Assembly (NCBI RefSeq): GCF_022809715.1
Contig: NZ_CP094461.1
Coordinates: forward strand, 372,001 to 436,000
From: Burkholderia pyrrocinia
Lineage (GTDB): Bacteria; Pseudomonadota; Gammaproteobacteria; Burkholderiales; Burkholderiaceae
Length of the DNA stretch: 64,000 nt
Direction of reading: 5' to 3'
In this document: positions 1 through 8,576 of the stretch, piece by piece
How the letters are laid out: each line of letters begins with the position of its first letter
Numbering within the stretch: the first letter of the stretch is position 1
Notes under the pieces: generated by a model
The model's database searches: none
What the model was told of the DNA's origin: nothing
What the model saw: only the letters and a program-made list of their open reading frames with translations
Position numbers and translations under genes: made by a program

Positions 1-389
1 TCGGCCTCGGCGAGGTCGGTGTTCATCACGATCGCGCCGGCCGCAAGCGTGCCGGCGATCCGCTCGAGGTAGTTGCGCGTGATCGCCGGGTCGTCGTCGG
101 TGTTGGACACCAGCAGATAATGGCCGCGCTTGCGCGCCTCGCGCTCGGCGGCGAGCACGAACTCCGGATAGAACGGGTTGGTGATGTTCGACAGCATCAG
201 CGCGAGCGTCGACGTGCGGCCTTCGGCGAGCGCACGCGCGGTGAGATTCGGTCGATAGCCGAGTTCGCGAATCGCCGCCATCACGCGTTCGACGGTCGCC
301 GGCTTCACTTTCTGAGGATTCCGTAACACGTTCGAGACCGTCGCCGCGGTCACGTTCGCGCGTCGCGCGACTTCCGCGAGCGTCACCAT
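1..389 (-). CDS. LacI-family transcriptional regulator, N-terminal part
   Basis: The reverse strand reads MVTLAEVARRANVTAATVSN and continues VLRNPQKVKPATVERVMAAI, the classic LacI helix-turn-helix plus hinge, with the start codon at 389. About 129 codons are present and the C-terminal sugar-binding domain lies beyond the window edge. It is divergent from the sugar ABC operon starting at 625. LacI proteins are usually local repressors released by a sugar, so this one probably reads the near-palindromic operator at 566-587 and its twin at 10954-10967, making it the likely regulator of galactan use. The family assignment is clear; the ligand is inferred only from the neighbouring GH42 and GH53 genes. 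Confidence 0.9.
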   Translation of the reverse strand, partial: MVTLAEVARRANVTAATVSNVLRNPQKVKPATVERVMAAIRELGYRPNLTARALAEGRTSTLALMLSNITNPFYPEFVLAAEREARKRGHYLLVSNTDDDPAITRNYLERIAGTLAAGAIVMNTDLAEA

Positions 390-477
390 GCGCGGCCCCC
401 GGCCGGTCGGGAAGCGTCGTGCGGGAACGGGGAAGCGTGGGTGTGTTTGCTCATATTCTGGGAGTGCGTCCCACAAG

Positions 478-506
478 TTGCGCAGGGACAGGCGATACGC
501 TAATTT
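478..506 (+). promoter_or_regulatory. Candidate sigma70 promoter of the galactan ABC operon
   Basis: TTGCGC (478-483) and TAATTT (501-506) are separated by 17 bp in the divergent intergenic region. Transcription would start near 513 and the LacI-type operator at 566-587 would then lie in the early transcribed region, consistent with a roadblock repressor. The hexamers are imperfect, so this is a suggestion only. Confidence 0.3.
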
Positions 507-533
507 CTCGACACATCACATGAAGGAGACAAC

Positions 534-605
534 ATGGTACGGCGAACCGGGCCAATCGCGCCATCAAAATTTAAGCGTTTAAATTTTCCGATTCGACGCG
601 CGTGA
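534..605 (+). CDS. Possible 23-residue leader peptide spanning the operator
   Basis: An ATG at 534 is preceded by a very good ribosome binding site (GAAGGAGACAAC) and opens a 24-codon frame, MVRRTGPIAPSKF then KRLNFPIRRA, ending at 605, 19 nt before the ATPase gene. The operator lies inside it. It could be a translated leader, or a leftover gene start from a rearrangement, since the same GGAGACAAC-ATG arrangement precedes the binding-protein gene at 1843. No homology is recognisable. Confidence 0.2.
   Translation: MVRRTGPIAPSKFKRLNFPIRRA
566..587. promoter_or_regulatory. LacI-type operator upstream of the sugar ABC operon
   Basis: A 22 bp near-perfect palindrome (AAAATTTAAGC/GTTTAAATTTT, one mismatch between half-sites) centred on CG, as LacI/GalR operators are. 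Its core TTTAAGCGTTTAAA differs by one base from the perfect palindrome at 10954-10967 near the galactanase. It ends 37 nt before the start codon at 625. Binding by the adjacent LacI protein is inferred. Confidence 0.7.
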
Positions 606-624
606 TTCGGCAGAGGAGGGCGCG

Positions 625-1779
625 ATGACCGCCATTTCATTGAAGGACGTCTCGAAGCGCTACGGCGACCATGCGCCGGTGCTGCGCAACGTGAACCTCG
701 AGATTGAGTCGCATGAGTTCTGCGTGTTTCTCGGCCCGTCGGGCTGCGGCAAATCCACGCTGCTGCGGATGATCGCGGGGCTCGAGGACGTGAGCGAAGG
801 CGAGCTGCGGATCGGCGGCGCGCGCATGAACGACACGCCGCCCGCCGAGCGCGGCGTCGCGATGGTGTTCCAGAGCTATGCGCTGTTTCCGCACATGACC
901 GTGTTCGACAACATCGGCTTCGGGTTGCGCATCGCCGGCGTGCCGAAGGACGAGATCCGCCGCCGCGTGACCGAGGCCGCGCGCGTGCTGCAGCTCGACG
1001 CGCTGCTGGAGCGCAAGCCGAAGGCGCTGTCGGGCGGCCAGCGGCAGCGCGTCGCGATCGGCCGCGCGATCGTGCGCGAGCCGCGCGTGTTCCTGTTCGA
1101 CGAGCCGCTGTCGAATCTCGACGCGACGCTGCGCGGGCAGACGCGTGTCGAGATCGCGCGCCTGCATGCACGCTTCTCGCAGTCGAGCTCCGTCTATGTG
1201 ACGCACGATCAGATCGAGGCGATGACGCTGGCCGACCGGATCGTGCTGCTGCACGCGGGCGACGACGTCGCGCGCTTCGGCAGCATCGCGCAGGCCGGTG
1301 CGCCGCTCGAGCTGTATCACCGGCCGGCCAACCGCTTCGTTGCAGGCTTCATCGGCTCGCCGCGAATGAACTTCCTGCCGGCGGCCGTCGTATCGAGCGA
1401 TGCACACGGATGCCGCCTGCGCGTCGACGGCACGGACGAGGTGCTGACGCTGCACGACCGTCCATTACCGTCCGGCATCGGCCCCGGCGCGCGCATCACG
1501 CTCGGTATCCGTCCCGAGCATCTGTCCGTCGGCCCGGCCGGCGACGCCGGGCTGCCCGCGATCGTGCGCGATGTCGCGCTGGTCGAGCAACTGGGCGAGG
1601 CCGCCTACGTGCATCTCGATCACCCTGGCGGCGTGCCGCTGCTCGCGAAGCTGCCGGGGCAGGCCGCGCTGCGGCGCGGCGAGCGCCATGCGTTCAGCGT
1701 GCCGCCGTCGTGCTGCCACCTGTTCGACGAGGCCGGCATCGCGGTGCCCGCCGTTCGTGCCGAGGCGGAATTCGCGTAG
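625..1779 (+). CDS. Carbohydrate ABC importer ATP-binding protein (MalK/UgpC/MsmX type)
   Basis: This 384-residue ATPase should energise uptake of galacto-oligosaccharides by the binding protein and permeases encoded downstream. Walker A GPSGCGKS is at about residues 37-44, the Q-loop VFQSYALFP at 81-89, the signature LSGGQ at 135-139, Walker B VFLFDE at 155-160 and the switch histidine (VTHDQ) near 194. The C-terminal ~140 residues form the OB-fold regulatory domain typical of MalK-like proteins. The start at 625 has a strong GAGGAGGGCGCG ribosome binding site. It is first in an operon of at least six genes on this strand. Confidence 0.95.
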   Translation: MTAISLKDVSKRYGDHAPVLRNVNLEIESHEFCVFLGPSGCGKSTLLRMIAGLEDVSEGELRIGGARMNDTPPAERGVAMVFQSYALFPHMTVFDNIGFGLRIAGVPKDEIRRRVTEAARVLQLDALLERKPKALSGGQRQRVAIGRAIVREPRVFLFDEPLSNLDATLRGQTRVEIARLHARFSQSSSVYVTHDQIEAMTLADRIVLLHAGDDVARFGSIAQAGAPLELYHRPANRFVAGFIGSPRMNFLPAAVVSSDAHGCRLRVDGTDEVLTLHDRPLPSGIGPGARITLGIRPEHLSVGPAGDAGLPAIVRDVALVEQLGEAAYVHLDHPGGVPLLAKLPGQAALRRGERHAFSVPPSCCHLFDEAGIAVPAVRAEAEFA

Positions 1780-1842
1780 CGGCGCGGCGCCGATCCGCCG
1801 CGCGCGACGCGGCATCCATCACACCAATACCAGGAGACAACG

Positions 1843-3081
1843 ATGAGACTTCGTGCGAGCCAACTGCTGCTTGCCCTGACGACCGCCGCCGCACTGGCGG
1901 CAGGGGCCGCCGACGCGGGTACGCTCAAGGTGAACGTAGCCTCGCGTGGCAACCAGCGCGCGACGTGGCAAGCGGTGTTCGACCAGTTCCGCAAGGCGAA
2001 TCCGGACATCGACCTGAAGGTCAGCTACGTCGCCGAGGAGGCGTACAAGGTGCAGATGTCCGGCTGGCTCGCGACCGATCCGCCCGACGTGCTGAGCTGG
2101 AACAACGGCGAGCGGCTCGCTTATTTCGCGAAGCGCGGGCTGATCGAGGATCTGAGTCAGGACTGGCAGAAGAACGGCTGGAACGATACGTATGCGGCCG
2201 TGAAGCAGTCGTCGACTTACGGCGGCAAGCTCTACAGTTTGCCGCTCGGTTACGACGCCTATGGCCTGTTCTACCGCAAGGACCTGTTCGAGAAGGCCGG
2301 CATTCACGGCGAACCGGCCGACTGGCCGCAGTTTCTCGACGCATGCCGCAAGCTGAAGGCGGCGGGCATTGCGCCGATCGCGGTGGCCGCGCGCGATGCG
2401 TGGACGCTTGCCGCATGGTTCGACTACCTCGACCTGCGGATCAACGGCTACGCGTTCCACCAGAAGCTGATGGCGGGCGATGTCGCTTATACCGATCCGC
2501 GCGTGCGCGCCGTGTACGCGGCATGGAAGAAGCTGATCGACGACAAGTATTTCATCGACAACGCGCTGTCTTACGACGTCGATGCGCTGAGCCCGCTGAT
2601 CGTCAACGGCCAGGCCGCGATGACGCTGATGGGCACCTGGTATTCGGCGGGCCTGCTGAGCGCGGCGCGCAACCCGATCGGCTTCTTCCGCTTCCCGGCG
2701 ATCGACGCGTCGGTGCCGCTTGCGGAGGACGGTCCGGTCAACGTGATGGTCGTCCCGGCGAAGGCGCACAACAAGGCGGATGCACGCCGCCTGCTTGCGT
2801 TCATGGGGCAGCCTGCGATCAACGGCGAGTTCGCGAAGGGCATGGGCCAGTTGCCGTCGAACAACAAGGCGCCCGAGCCGCAGGACCCGATCTCGAAGAT
2901 CGGCTTCCGCACGCTGGCCGCGACGCAGGGCGGCATCGCGCAGTTCTACGACCGCGACATGACGAAGGAAATGGCGGACGAGGGGATGAAAGCTATGCAG
3001 CAGTTCCTGTCCGACCCGGCGCAACTCGACGCGATCCTGCAGCGCCTCGAGCAGACCCGCAAGCGCATCTACCGGAAGTAG
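1843..3081 (+). CDS. Sugar ABC importer periplasmic binding protein (extracellular solute-binding family 1)
   Basis: This is a 412-residue protein with a cleavable Sec signal (MRLRASQLLLALTTAAALAA, cleavage expected near GAADA). The mature part begins GTLKVNVASRGNQRATWQAV and has the layout of family 1 sugar-binding proteins (WNNGERLAYF, LPLGYDAYGLFYRKDLFEKA). The start codon at 1843 follows CAGGAGACAACG. It lies between the ATPase and permease genes of the same operon, so it should deliver oligosaccharides to that importer. Galacto-oligosaccharide as ligand is inferred from the GH42 and GH53 enzymes of the locus, not from binding-site residues. Confidence 0.93.
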   Translation: MRLRASQLLLALTTAAALAAGAADAGTLKVNVASRGNQRATWQAVFDQFRKANPDIDLKVSYVAEEAYKVQMSGWLATDPPDVLSWNNGERLAYFAKRGLIEDLSQDWQKNGWNDTYAAVKQSSTYGGKLYSLPLGYDAYGLFYRKDLFEKAGIHGEPADWPQFLDACRKLKAAGIAPIAVAARDAWTLAAWFDYLDLRINGYAFHQKLMAGDVAYTDPRVRAVYAAWKKLIDDKYFIDNALSYDVDALSPLIVNGQAAMTLMGTWYSAGLLSAARNPIGFFRFPAIDASVPLAEDGPVNVMVVPAKAHNKADARRLLAFMGQPAINGEFAKGMGQLPSNNKAPEPQDPISKIGFRTLAATQGGIAQFYDRDMTKEMADEGMKAMQQFLSDPAQLDAILQRLEQTRKRIYRK

Positions 3082-3157
3082 CGTGCGGACCGGATCGGCC
3101 GCGGCCGGTCCGGCGCTCCGTTGTCGTCGTCATGTTCGTTTCGTCGAAGGTCACCTC

Positions 3158-4075
3158 ATGTCAACCAGCCTGTCCGAAGGCGCCGTGCGTCGCGACGCCG
3201 GCCCGCAGCGGCATGCGCGCGCGTCGCTCGCGCGCCGGCGCAACCGTGCCGCACTGCTGTTCGTGCTGCCGGGTTTCGCGCTCTTCACCGTGTTCGTGCT
3301 GTATCCGATCGTCAGCAGCATCTGGCTGAGCTTCCATCACTGGGACGGGATGACGCCGATGACGTATGCAGGGCTCGACAATTATCGCGAGCTGCTGCAG
3401 TCCGACACGTTCTACGTCGCACTGAAGAACAACGTGCTGTGGCTCGCGCTGTTCCTCGCCGCACCGCCGCTCGGTCTCGCGCTCGCGCTGTACCTGAACC
3501 AGAACGTGTTCGGGATCCGGCTCGTGAAGTCGCTGTTCTTCGCGCCGTTCGTGCTGCCGGGCGTCGTCGTCGGCCTGGTGTTCTCGTGGTTCTACGATCC
3601 GACTTTCGGGCTGCTGAAGCTGCTCGTCGGGCACGGCATCCCGGTGCTCGGCGATCCGCACTATGCGACCTACGGTGTGATCGTCGCGGCGCTGTGGCCG
3701 CAGATCCCGTTCTGCATGATCCTCTACCTGACCGGGCTTACCGGCATCAACGGCGAGATCGTCGAGGCCGCACGGATGGAAGGCGCGCGCGGCTTCACGC
3801 TGCTGTGGCACGTGATCCTGCCGCAGCTGCGCCCGGCCACCTTCATGGCGGTGGTGCTGACCGTGATCGGCGCGTTGCGCAGCTTCGACCTGATCTCCGT
3901 GATGACGGGCGGCGGCCCGTTCGACAGCTCGACCGTGCTCGCGTACTTCATGGTCGACCAGGCGATCAAGTACTACCGCGAAGGCTATTCGGCCGCGATC
4001 GCGGTGGTGCTGTTCGCGATCATGCTCGTCTATCTCGTGTGGCAGCTGTGCAAGCTGGTGCGCGTCGAATCTTAG
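3158..4075 (+). CDS. Sugar ABC importer permease, MalF/UgpA type
   Basis: This 305-residue inner-membrane protein has six predicted membrane spans and the EAA loop (EIVEAARMEGARGFTLLWHV) that docks onto the ATPase. The frame is open from 3083, but the ATG at 3158 fits a MalF-like N-terminus with a short cytoplasmic tail followed by TM1 (ALLFVLPGFALFTVFVLYPI). The present TAG stop at 4073-4075 takes its G from the first base of an inserted MITE; without the insert the stop would read TAA. The second permease starts 297 nt downstream because of that insert. Confidence 0.93.
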   Translation: MSTSLSEGAVRRDAGPQRHARASLARRRNRAALLFVLPGFALFTVFVLYPIVSSIWLSFHHWDGMTPMTYAGLDNYRELLQSDTFYVALKNNVLWLALFLAAPPLGLALALYLNQNVFGIRLVKSLFFAPFVLPGVVVGLVFSWFYDPTFGLLKLLVGHGIPVLGDPHYATYGVIVAALWPQIPFCMILYLTGLTGINGEIVEAARMEGARGFTLLWHVILPQLRPATFMAVVLTVIGALRSFDLISVMTGGGPFDSSTVLAYFMVDQAIKYYREGYSAAIAVVLFAIMLVYLVWQLCKLVRVES

Positions 4076-4357
4076 GGTCTGTTTACATATGGAACGCACA
4101 TGCGAATGCCCGAAATCGCGCGTAGGGCAAGAAGTGAGGAGCGCCGTTTGGCCGAGCCAAACAAGCGACGAGCGACGCCGCCATACGGGCGATTTCGGGC
4201 ATTCCCGTGACATGAATTTTCTAATTTGGGGTTGCCACGAGAACGGCCGCTCGCCGCGTTGCGCTCCTTGCGAATACGTCAGTATTCGCGGCGTCGCGCG
4301 CCTCGCGAGCGGCCGTTCTCGTGGCAACGCATGCGCGTTCCATATGTAAACAGACCC
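4075..4357. mobile_element. 283 bp MITE with 23 bp terminal inverted repeats and TA duplication
   Basis: The ends are perfect inverted repeats (4075-4097 and 4335-4357, outer sequence GGGTCTGTTTACATATGGAA), flanked by TA at 4073-4074 and 4358-4359. A TA target duplication is typical of IS630/Tc1/mariner-type elements. There is no transposase gene. Inside are two further large inverted repeats: one pairing GAATGCCCGAAATCGC (about 4109-4124) with GCGATTTCGGGCATTC (about 4190), and one pairing about 4232-4254 with 4305-4327 around an inner GCGAATAC/GTATTCGC hairpin. It sits inside the importer operon between the two permease genes. Confidence 0.8.
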
Positions 4358-4372
4358 TAAGGATTGCGATTC

Positions 4373-5224
4373 ATGTACCCGATGCCCGTATCACGCTGGG
4401 GACGCTCGTCCCGCTGGCTGTACCGCCTGTCGCTGCCGTGCGCGCTCGTGCTGTGGCTCGTGCCGCTGCTCGCGGTGCTCGTCACGTCGGTTCGTTCGAC
4501 CGACGAGGTCATGGCCGGCCATTACTGGGGCTGGCCGAAGCAGTTCGCATTCGTCGACAACTACGGCACCGCGCTCACGCAGACGCCGATGCTCCACTAC
4601 TTCGCGAACAGCATGCTGATCACGCTGCCGTCGGTCGCCGCGTCGATCCTGCTTGCGTCGCTTGCGGGCCATGCGCTCGCAAACTTCCGGTTCCGCGGCA
4701 ACGTCGTGCTGCTCGGGTTGTTCGTCGCCGGCAATTTCGTGCCGATCCAGATCCTGATGATTCCGGTGCGCCAGATCATGCTCGGCATCGGGCTCTACAA
4801 CACCGTATGGGCGCTCGTGCTGTTCCATACCGCGTTTCAGACGGGCTTCTGCACGCTGTTCCTGCGCAACTTCATCCGCGAGCTGCCGTTCGAGCTGATC
4901 GAAGCCGCGCGCGTCGAAGGCGCGTCCGAATGGGCGATCTACTGGCGCGTCGTGCTGCCGCTCGTGCGGCCGGCGCTCGCGGCGCTTGCGATCCTCGTGT
5001 TCACGTTCGTGTGGAACGACTACTTCTGGGCGCTGTGCCTCACGCAAGGCGACGACGCGGCACCGATCACCGTCGGCGTCGCCGCGCTCAAGGGGCAGTG
5101 GACCACCGCATGGAACCTCGTGTCGGCCGGTTCGGTGCTCGCTGCGCTGCCGTCGGTGCTGATGTTCTTCGCGATGCAGAAGCACTTCGTCGCGGGGCTC
5201 ACGTTCGGCGCGACCAAGGGCTGA
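4373..5224 (+). CDS. Sugar ABC importer permease, MalG/UgpE type
   Basis: This is the second 6-TM subunit of the importer, 283 residues, with the EAA motif LIEAARVEGASEWAIYWRVV near residues 175-195. The ATG at 4373 has an AAGGA ribosome binding site nine bases upstream, just outside the MITE end at 4357. Before the MITE arrived, the two permease genes were about 12 nt apart and probably translationally coupled. Any transcript reaching this gene now carries the MITE hairpins, so its level relative to the first permease may have dropped. Confidence 0.93.
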   Translation: MYPMPVSRWGRSSRWLYRLSLPCALVLWLVPLLAVLVTSVRSTDEVMAGHYWGWPKQFAFVDNYGTALTQTPMLHYFANSMLITLPSVAASILLASLAGHALANFRFRGNVVLLGLFVAGNFVPIQILMIPVRQIMLGIGLYNTVWALVLFHTAFQTGFCTLFLRNFIRELPFELIEAARVEGASEWAIYWRVVLPLVRPALAALAILVFTFVWNDYFWALCLTQGDDAAPITVGVAALKGQWTTAWNLVSAGSVLAALPSVLMFFAMQKHFVAGLTFGATKG

Positions 5225-5260
5225 TCCGTCCAATCCTCTTTCTTCTGCAAGGAATCCACG

Positions 5261-7231
5261 ATGCAACTCGGCGTTTGCTACTACCCCGAACACTGGCCGC
5301 GCGAACAATGGGATCGCGACGCGCGGCGGATGGCCGAACTCGGCCTGACCCGCGTACGGATCGCCGAATTCGCGTGGAGCCGGATGGAGCCGGAGCCCGG
5401 CCGCTACGACTGGGCGTGGCTCGACGAAGCGATCGACACGCTCGCCAGACAGCAGTTGAAGATCGTGCTCGGCACGCCGACCGCGGCACCGCCGAAATGG
5501 CTGGTAGACCGTCATCCGGAGATCCTGCCGGTCGGCGCGGACGGCGCCGTCCGGCAGTTCGGCTCGCGCCGCCACTACGACATCTCGAGCCCCGTCTATC
5601 GCGAGCACTGCGTGCGGATCGCCGACGCGATGGCGCGGCGCTACGGCGCGCATCCGGCCGTGATCGCGTGGCAGACCGACAACGAACTCGGCTGCCACAA
5701 CACGCTGCCGAGCTACACGCGTGCGGCGCTCGAAGGCTTTCGCGCGTGGCTCGCCGTGCGCTACGGCGACGTCGGCGCGTTGAACCGTGCGTGGGGCAAC
5801 GTGTTCTGGAGCATGGAATATCGCGGTTTCGACGAGATCGAATTGCCGCGCCATACGCCGACCGACGCGAATCCCGCCCACGTGCTCGACTTCCGGCGCT
5901 TTCAGTCGGACGAGGTCGCGCGCTTCCATGCGGTGCAGGTCGATGCGATCCGCGCGCACGCGCCGGGGCGCGACGTGCTGCACAACTTCATGGGCTTTTT
6001 CACCGAATTCGATCACTACGCGTTCGCGCGCAGTGGCCTCGATGTCGCCGCGTGGGACAGCTATCCGGTGCCGCGCACCGAAGTGCTGCCGCTCGACGAG
6101 CAGGACAAGCATCGCTGGGCCCGCACGGGCCATCCGGACGTGTCGGCGTTCTCGCACGACCTGTATCGCGGCGTCGGCAACGGCCGGATGTGGGTGATGG
6201 AGCAACAGGCGGGGCCCGTCAACTGGGGGCCGTACAACCCGGTGCCGCACGCCGGCGCGGTGCGGCTGTGGACGTGGGAAGCGTTCGCGCACGGCGCGGA
6301 GCTCGTGTCGTATTTCCGCTGGCGGCAGTATCCGCACGCGCAGGAGCAACTGCATTCCGGGCTCAATACGCCCGATGACCGCCTGTCGCCCGGCGGGTAC
6401 GAAGTGGCGCGCGTCGCCGGCGAGCTTGCGACGCTCGATCCCGCGCTCGTTGCGGGCGAACGCACGTCGGCACGCGTCGCGCTGCTGTTCGACTACGAAG
6501 CCGACTGGCTGATCCGGATCCAGCCGCACGGCGTCGATTTCGACTATCAGCAGCACGCGTTCGACTGGTATCGCACGCTGCGCGAGCTGGGGCTCGACGT
6601 CGACATCGTCGCGGCCGATGCCGACGTGTCGCGTTATGCGCTGGTCGTCGCGCCGACGCTGCCGGTCGTCCCGGACCGCGTCGTCGAGCAGGTCGCCGGC
6701 AGCGGCACGCACTGGCTGTTCGGGCCGCGCACGGGTTCGCGCACGGCCGACTTCGCGATCGTGCCGGGCCTGGCGCCGGGCAAGCTGCGCGACGTGCTGC
6801 CGATGAGGATCGCGCAGGTCGAATCGTTGCGGCCGTCGCTCGCGCCGCGTGTCGCGTTCGACGGCGTCGAAGGCCACGCGGTGAAATGGCGCGATCACGT
6901 CGACACGGACGCGGCGGCCGGAGTCGACGTGCTCGCGGCGTTCGACGACGGCGTGCCCGCGCTGGTGCGGCGCGCTCACGTGACGATGGCGACCGCGTGC
7001 TTCGATCGCGCGCTGTTGCGTGCGATCGTCGGCCGCTGCGCACGCGATGCCGGGTTGCCCGTGGCGGCGCTGCCCGACGGCCTGCGATTGCGCCGGCGCG
7101 GGCGCGTCGTGTTCGCGCTGAACTACGGCGACGCGCCATGCACGCTGCCTGCACCGGCCGGCGCGCGATTCGTGCTCGGCGGCCCGGAACTCGGCGCAGT
7201 CGACGTGGCCGCGTGGGTCGAGCCGGACTGA
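5261..7231 (+). CDS. GH42 beta-galactosidase
   Basis: This 656-residue enzyme starts [20 protein letters not shown], the hallmark GH42 N-terminus. The general acid/base is Glu142 in [12 protein letters not shown] and the nucleophile Glu314 in [14 protein letters not shown], followed by the trimerisation and C-terminal beta-sandwich domains. There is no signal peptide, so it acts in the cytosol. GH42 enzymes release galactose from short beta-galactosides, including galactan-derived oligosaccharides, which fits its place directly after the importer permeases and opposite the secreted GH53 galactanase. The start has a GCAAGGAATCCACG leader. Confidence 0.95.
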   Translation: MQLGVCYYPEHWPREQWDRDARRMAELGLTRVRIAEFAWSRMEPEPGRYDWAWLDEAIDTLARQQLKIVLGTPTAAPPKWLVDRHPEILPVGADGAVRQFGSRRHYDISSPVYREHCVRIADAMARRYGAHPAVIAWQTDNELGCHNTLPSYTRAALEGFRAWLAVRYGDVGALNRAWGNVFWSMEYRGFDEIELPRHTPTDANPAHVLDFRRFQSDEVARFHAVQVDAIRAHAPGRDVLHNFMGFFTEFDHYAFARSGLDVAAWDSYPVPRTEVLPLDEQDKHRWARTGHPDVSAFSHDLYRGVGNGRMWVMEQQAGPVNWGPYNPVPHAGAVRLWTWEAFAHGAELVSYFRWRQYPHAQEQLHSGLNTPDDRLSPGGYEVARVAGELATLDPALVAGERTSARVALLFDYEADWLIRIQPHGVDFDYQQHAFDWYRTLRELGLDVDIVAADADVSRYALVVAPTLPVVPDRVVEQVAGSGTHWLFGPRTGSRTADFAIVPGLAPGKLRDVLPMRIAQVESLRPSLAPRVAFDGVEGHAVKWRDHVDTDAAAGVDVLAAFDDGVPALVRRAHVTMATACFDRALLRAIVGRCARDAGLPVAALPDGLRLRRRGRVVFALNYGDAPCTLPAPAGARFVLGGPELGAVDVAAWVEPD

Positions 7232-7235
7232 CGCG

Positions 7236-8549
7236 ATGCGGTCGCTACGGTCGCTGCGGTCGCATTTTGCGGGCCTGGCCGGGATCGCGCATTTCGTTCC
7301 GCTGTCCGCCGCGGCGCTGATGCTTGGTGTCGCGATGTCGTTTACCGCGCCGTACCTGTCGCTGTTCGGCGTCGAGGCGGTCGGAATGTCGCCGTTTCTC
7401 GCAGGTGTGTTCATGACGCTGATCGCGGCGAGCGGCGTCGTCGCAAGCACGTGGGCCGGCCGCTGGTCCGATCGCCGCGACCGGCACCGGCCGCTGCTCG
7501 TCGCGTCGCTCGCGGCCGCCGCGCTCGGGTTCGCGCTGCTGTGCGTGTTGCGCGCACCGATGGCCGTGATCGCGGCCGGCACGATCCTGCTCGGCGCGGG
7601 CGCCGTGTCGCTGTCGCAGATCTTCTCGTTCGCGCGCGCGGTGCTGCCGGTCGACGACCATGCGCAGCGTGAGCTCGCGTCGGCCGCGCTGCGCACGATG
7701 CTGTCGGTCGCATGGGTATTCGGCCCCGCGCTCGGCGCGCTGATACTCGCGCAGGCGGGCTTCACCGGGCTCTTTCTCGCGGCCGCCGCCGGCTTTGTCG
7801 CGTGCGCGGCGATCGTCGCGCGCATTCCGGAACCCGCGCGCCGGCCTGCGGCGGCCGATGCGGGCAGGTCCACGACGGCGAGCGCATCCGGCGGCGATCC
7901 GGTGCCGCCGGACGGGGCAGCGCCGGCGGTCGCCGCACCGCGTGCGGTCGTGCTGCGCACGCTTGCCGCGCTCATGCTGATCGGGCTCGCGGCGAACGCG
8001 ACGATGATCGTGCTGCCGCTGTATATCGTGCGCAGGCTGGGCGGCACGCCGACCAACGTGTCGGCCGCGCTCGGTCTCGCCGCGTTGCTCGAGATCCCGA
8101 TGATGCTGTGGCTCGGCATCCGTTCGACACGGCTGAACAAGGCGCGCTGGCTGACTGCGTGTGCGGCCGTGCATGCTGCGTACTTCGTCGGGCTCGCGGA
8201 GGTCACGCACGTCGATGCGATCCTGCCGCTGCAACTGCTGAGCGCATGCGTGGTCGCGATCACGTCGTGCCTCGGCATGACGCGCGTGTGCGACCTGATG
8301 CCCGCGCGCCCCGGCACCGCGACCGCGATGTTCTTCAGTACCGCGCGCGTCGGCTCGATCGTGTCGGGCGTGCTGTCGGGCGCGTTCGTCGACCTGTTCG
8401 GTTATCGCGCGACGTTCGCGGGTTGCGGCGCACTTGCACTCGTGGCGCTCGCGCTGCTCGTTCACGATGCACGCGATCCGCAGGCCGGCATGACACGTGC
8501 GGCAGGTGCGTCGAAGCAGCCGCGCCGCCGCTTCGACGCGCCGCACTGA
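7236..8549 (+). CDS. MFS transporter, sugar efflux (SET)-like
   Basis: This 437-residue protein has 12 predicted membrane helices and a central cytoplasmic loop of about 40 residues rich in Ala, Pro and Gly (near residues 205-245). The N-half carries an MFS signature (AGRWSDRRDRHRP). The overall layout (ALMLGVAMSFTAPYLSLFGV) resembles SetA/SetB sugar exporters. It begins 4 nt after the GH42 stop, so it is co-transcribed and likely translationally coupled. In this operon it may relieve accumulation of galactose or galactosides. The MFS family is certain; the sugar-efflux role is inferred from subfamily resemblance and context. Confidence 0.85.
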   Translation: MRSLRSLRSHFAGLAGIAHFVPLSAAALMLGVAMSFTAPYLSLFGVEAVGMSPFLAGVFMTLIAASGVVASTWAGRWSDRRDRHRPLLVASLAAAALGFALLCVLRAPMAVIAAGTILLGAGAVSLSQIFSFARAVLPVDDHAQRELASAALRTMLSVAWVFGPALGALILAQAGFTGLFLAAAAGFVACAAIVARIPEPARRPAAADAGRSTTASASGGDPVPPDGAAPAVAAPRAVVLRTLAALMLIGLAANATMIVLPLYIVRRLGGTPTNVSAALGLAALLEIPMMLWLGIRSTRLNKARWLTACAAVHAAYFVGLAEVTHVDAILPLQLLSACVVAITSCLGMTRVCDLMPARPGTATAMFFSTARVGSIVSGVLSGAFVDLFGYRATFAGCGALALVALALLVHDARDPQAGMTRAAGASKQPRRRFDAPH

Positions 8550-8576
8550 CGCGCAGCGCGCCAGTGCGGCGGCAGG

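Noticed and set aside
4391..8317. A 1308-codon open frame on the reverse strand opposite the permease, GH42 and MFS genes
   Set aside because: It is an antisense shadow produced by high-GC codon bias; the forward genes have catalytic motifs and good starts, and the reverse frame has no family features.
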